The notes under the pieces: generated by a model
Database searches by the model: none
What the model was told of the DNA's origin: nothing
The model's input: only the letters and a program-made list of their open reading frames with translations
Assembly: GCA_037043455.1 (NCBI GenBank)
Contig: JAWPHD010000289.1
Location: 310,001 to 374,000, forward strand
Source: Cyrtodaria siliqua
Lineage: Eukaryota; Mollusca; Bivalvia; Adapedonta; Hiatellidae
Direction of reading: 5' to 3'
DNA: 64,000 nt
Part shown: one piece after another, positions 60,738-64,000 of the stretch
Position numbering within the stretch: position 1 is the first letter of the stretch
How the letters are laid out: each line of letters begins with the position of its first letter
Position numbers and translations under genes: made by a program

Positions 60738-61005
60738 CAGTAAGGTAAGTGTGAGGTTTGGTGCACCCTAAAACCCAGTTTAACCTCACCCGTCCCCCCC
60801 CCCCGACCCCACCCCCACCCCACACCCCCAGCGACGTTTTGTGCTACTGACCGTTCAAGGCGGTAGCCCTATTGTCAACCCTTTTATGTTTGTGATGTCT
60901 TATTTGGCCTTTTCTTCATCTTTAAAGTTGTTCTTTGTTTCGGTGTGTTTGTGGTTGACTGTCGTCCTTTAATGCTACTTTTCCTGTTCGATTTTTATAT
61001 CTATA
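60738..61005 (+). mobile_element. Penelope-like tail with an expanded C-rich tract
   Basis: A forward tail (gtaagtgtgaggtttggtgc, ccgttcaaggcggtagccct, tgctacttttcctgttcgat). At the usual ggtttaaacccc box the sequence has grown into a C-rich run (60786-60832), the only such tract in the window. Confidence 0.7.
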
Positions 61006-61257
61006 TTTACATTAACTTGCAATAATAATCGTGGATTTAGATGAGTTTTATCACTATTTAGCATATAATAAAATGGCTTGGTGATGTCATCAATCCTTTT
61101 CGGCTACCTCCAATATTGGTTCTTAGAAAAATGCTATAAATCGGATCTCCTTTATATGTTTATCAGTACTTGGATAATTCTTTCATCCATTTCATAATTT
61201 TATAAGATAAGAGTTTAAGGAAACATGTTGGAAAATAGTGCAAACTCCCATTTAATG

Positions 61258-61313
61258 TTGAATACTAGACAGTATTGGATACTAGACAGTATTGGATACT
61301 AGACAGTATTGGA
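61258..61313. repeat. 17-bp tandem repeat, three units
   Basis: atactagacagtattgg three times in perfect tandem. Confidence 0.9.
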
Positions 61314-62068
61314 ATCGGTTGTTTTCAGTAAAACTAGTATATTGCTTCATATTACAATTAATGTTGGTATGACGATAAGTTTTTGGGACATGTCTTTGGT
61401 TTTTGATTATTGTATTGTGATTTGTTGAAATAATTTTATTAAAGTGACCAGTGTAACGTATTAGTTTTGACTAAATTGTAAGCAGTGCTCCTAACGATCA
61501 GACAATGTGTTTTTAATTCGTGAGGCAAAAGTTCAGACCGTTAAAAGCGACATACTCCTCCGCAAATTAGGAATACATTACTGCTAAAGGGACACGTGTA
61601 AATCTTATGTTATCAAATGATTTCCTTGTATAATTTATATAAGGCTAAATTTTGTTCAAGTATGTATGTAGACCTTTCAGTGAGAAGTGAATTGACATTT
61701 GGAGGTTTTCTTTGATATGTTACTGTTATTTGTGTATCACTAAATTTAATATGAATTATATTCGCTCCAAACAGGAATATGTTATCAAACTAATTTTGGG
61801 CTATATAAGAAATTATCAAGTATGATGTTCAGATATTAACTACTGAAATCGTGTAGAAAACTGATGTGACTCCGTCTTTAGCAGCACTGTACATTTGGTC
61901 AAAATTAAAAAGTTCGAGAACTGGAAGAAGTAATGTTTATACAGTTGCAATGTATTTTACATATGTCAAAGTTCCAAATACAATATAACTTGCATTGCAT
62001 AATGGGAATGAGATGTATTTAAAACGAAAATAATAAAGGTAGCATTATCCTCTTTTTGGAAATGTTAT

Positions 62069-62286
62069 GTTGACATTCTTTTTCTTTTTATCAATAACCT
62101 TAAATGTATTGTATTTGAGCTGCGACATGTTGCAACATGTTGACTTGCATCAGAACATCTCCATAGATGACTGCATGTTTTTAGAAATGTTGACGTTGTA
62201 TTTCTTTTATCTAAAACCGTAAATGTTTTGTATTTGAGCTGCGACATGTTTAGTTGCATCAGCACATCTCCATCTATGACTGCATT
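62069..62286. repeat. Direct repeat of about 110-120 bp, two units
   Basis: Both units contain a gttgac start, ttgtatttgagctgcgacat, gttgcatcag-like sequence and cacatctccat then atgactgcat. The minus-strand frame 62065-62265 reads through both and is not a gene. Confidence 0.8.
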
Positions 62287-62439
62287 TATCTGTTTCTATA
62301 GAAATGGCGTTACACCCTCCAGAAAGGGGCGGCGTTCAGATATTAACCATTTCCAATATTTGAATGATGAACTGTAAGCACATCGTTTGGCATAGCAAGA
62401 CACTTCTATCCAATCGTTACTTGTTTAATGTATCTATTC

Positions 62440-62560
62440 GTGAGCGCATAGGATCAGTAGTACTAATATTCAATAAATGTAAGTTATTTCGTATCTTTTT
62501 GATAGCGCATAGGATTTTGTTTTACTGATATTAAATAAATGTAAGTAATTTAACTGGAGT
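62440..62560. repeat. Imperfect direct repeat of about 70 bp
   Basis: gcgcataggat, tactaatatt or tactgatatt, and caataaatgtaagt or aaataaatgtaagt occur twice in the same order. Confidence 0.7.
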
Positions 62561-62829
62561 TTAATATGCATGTTTATTCATTTGCAACTTTACTTAGATT
62601 TCTTTTTTTGAATTGGTAATTTAATGTTTATAAATGTAAGTATAATTATTTGTTTTGTTTATATATTATCATATACGTTTTATATACTTTTCACATATGA
62701 CACACTAATGAAGTATCATATAGTACTTTACTCGATCATAAATCATTTCACAAAATACTGCTAAAATAGAAACGTTTGCTATTGATAACATAATTTTGAA
62801 ATTGTATAAGTTTCAATTTATTACCCAGT

Positions 62830-62899
62830 CCCATTTTCTCTTCTTGGAGAAGGGTTGGCTGGGGTATGAATTTCAAAGTTAATACACGGACCACGTGCT
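62830..62899 (-). mobile_element. Fragment of the acgtggtcc MITE, minus strand
   Basis: ttcttggagaagggttggct, ggtatgaatttcaaagtta and ggaccacgtg match the left part of 11366-11607 reversed. Confidence 0.55.
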
Positions 62900-64000
62900 G
62901 TATAATTACTAGCTAAGTTTCGAATTAAATACCGATTTTCGATGCTTTCAATTAAAATAATAGTTAAAACTTCGACAACTTAGTTCTATTTTAAGGTAAA
63001 CCGTAATCCCTATTTCAAATGGGGTTTAAATCGCTTTTAAGTGTAATTTAGATTTAAAAGAAAATCTTCTTTGTTCTCGCAAACAATAACTCACAGCCTG
63101 ACAATAATGAGCTTTAATATGGCAACTGAGTCATAACATATTTGTGTTGCATGTATTTGAATATATATTCTGAAATGTAACCCTCAATGGTTGTTTGAAA
63201 ATGCAACAAGCCGACATAAGCGGTGATGTTACATTTTAAAATGAGATGACATATGGAGATCAAATGAACGCATTTGTCAATGTAATATGCTTCCGTGTCT
63301 TAAAGGTCAAATGTTTTGCAATACTGACGTCTTCAAGTATCCGCACGCGGTAGTCAATAGTCATTCCTGAGCGTCAATAGGTCATTCCCGAGGAAGAATA
63401 GTTTTTTATCTATTTATCGAAACCTAAGTAGATAGTTTTTATCTGTTTACTGATACATAAGTAGATAAATTGTATAAACACCATTAGTTTGCTTACTATT
63501 TGCTTACTTGTTTACTTTATGACATCACGTCATCGGAAAGCGTAACGTCTGTCTCAGGCTGTTGACCTGCAAAACAAGACTATTGACCTCAAAACCTGAT
63601 TGAACCGGACAGGACACGTTCATACTAATGACTTACACGTGACTGCCTTTTATCCAATGAAAACTAAGTATCTAAAATGATACATAATAATAGTGTGTAA
63701 TACATGGTAAACAGTACCAACGAAAGCGAAACATACGCGAAGTTTTACATTTTCCAAAGTGCTCATTGTGAAAATTCAAAGAAACATTTAAGAGCGGTTG
63801 CATACTCATGTATCAAACCATTTTTGTAAAATAGTCTGCTTATCAAGACGGTCTCAGCACTTTCTGACTGACCCTCGCATTACTGTGAGCAAATAATGTT
63901 AGAAGAAGCTAATGTCGAAACGTGTTTCAGAAACCAATTACATTTAATACTTGTATGGCCTAAATTGACATCAGAAAGTAAATGTTTATGAACGGTCTTC
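62900..64000. other. Terminal stretch, nothing recognised
   Basis: AT-rich. A few short direct repeats (caatagtcattcctgagcgt near 63355, gtagata near 63430). No gene or element identified. Confidence 0.5.

Overview
The window looks like repeat-dominated, AT-rich nuclear DNA from an invertebrate, most probably a bivalve mollusc. The grounds are tRNA-headed SINEs of the kind common in molluscs, a family of Penelope-like reverse transcriptase remnants with a conserved 3' tail, a (GAAT)n-tailed non-LTR element, and many short TIR/foldback elements. The species call is inference. I recognise no intact host protein gene, rRNA, functional tRNA or CRISPR array. Almost every long open frame is a decayed retroelement or a chance frame.

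Layout. Positions 1-14811 and 19950-37062 are two direct copies of one segment. They are about 97% alike by eye in the stretches I compared and are told apart by clean indels. Each copy holds a foldback hairpin, (TCCG)n, an ACGTGG-TIR MITE, a 34-bp minisatellite, a non-LTR RT fragment and a nest of Penelope-like fragments of two subfamilies. Between the copies (14812-19949) lie a long inverted repeat of about 520-bp arms, a TA-flanked MITE, several tail copies and about 1 kb with nothing recognisable. After the second copy come more Penelope-like pieces (36997-38190), a sequence without recognised repeats (38530-39700), a four-unit tandem repeat of about 310 bp (39820-40985), and a 5'-truncated non-LTR retrotransposon on the minus strand (42336-44243).

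The region 44395-58030 is built from old copies of one unit (44395-45310, 49690-53770, 53800-58030) with different later insertions. These include a 53-bp satellite of about 38 units (45468-47497), a truncated Penelope-like insertion with a 7-bp target duplication (50583-52100), and a 2.5-kb TIR element carrying its own 29-bp minisatellite (54118-56638). The last part (58030-64000) holds a reverse copy of a dispersed repeat, a 0.7-kb TIR element, one tail copy with a C-rich tract and small tandem repeats.

The most interesting observation is the 53-bp satellite. Its unit is the reverse complement of a 53-bp piece of the Penelope-like 3' region, that piece is bounded in the parent by near-identical 7-mers exactly 53 bp apart, and the array runs straight into the rest of the same element on its right side. 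This looks like a satellite caught being born from a retroelement tail.
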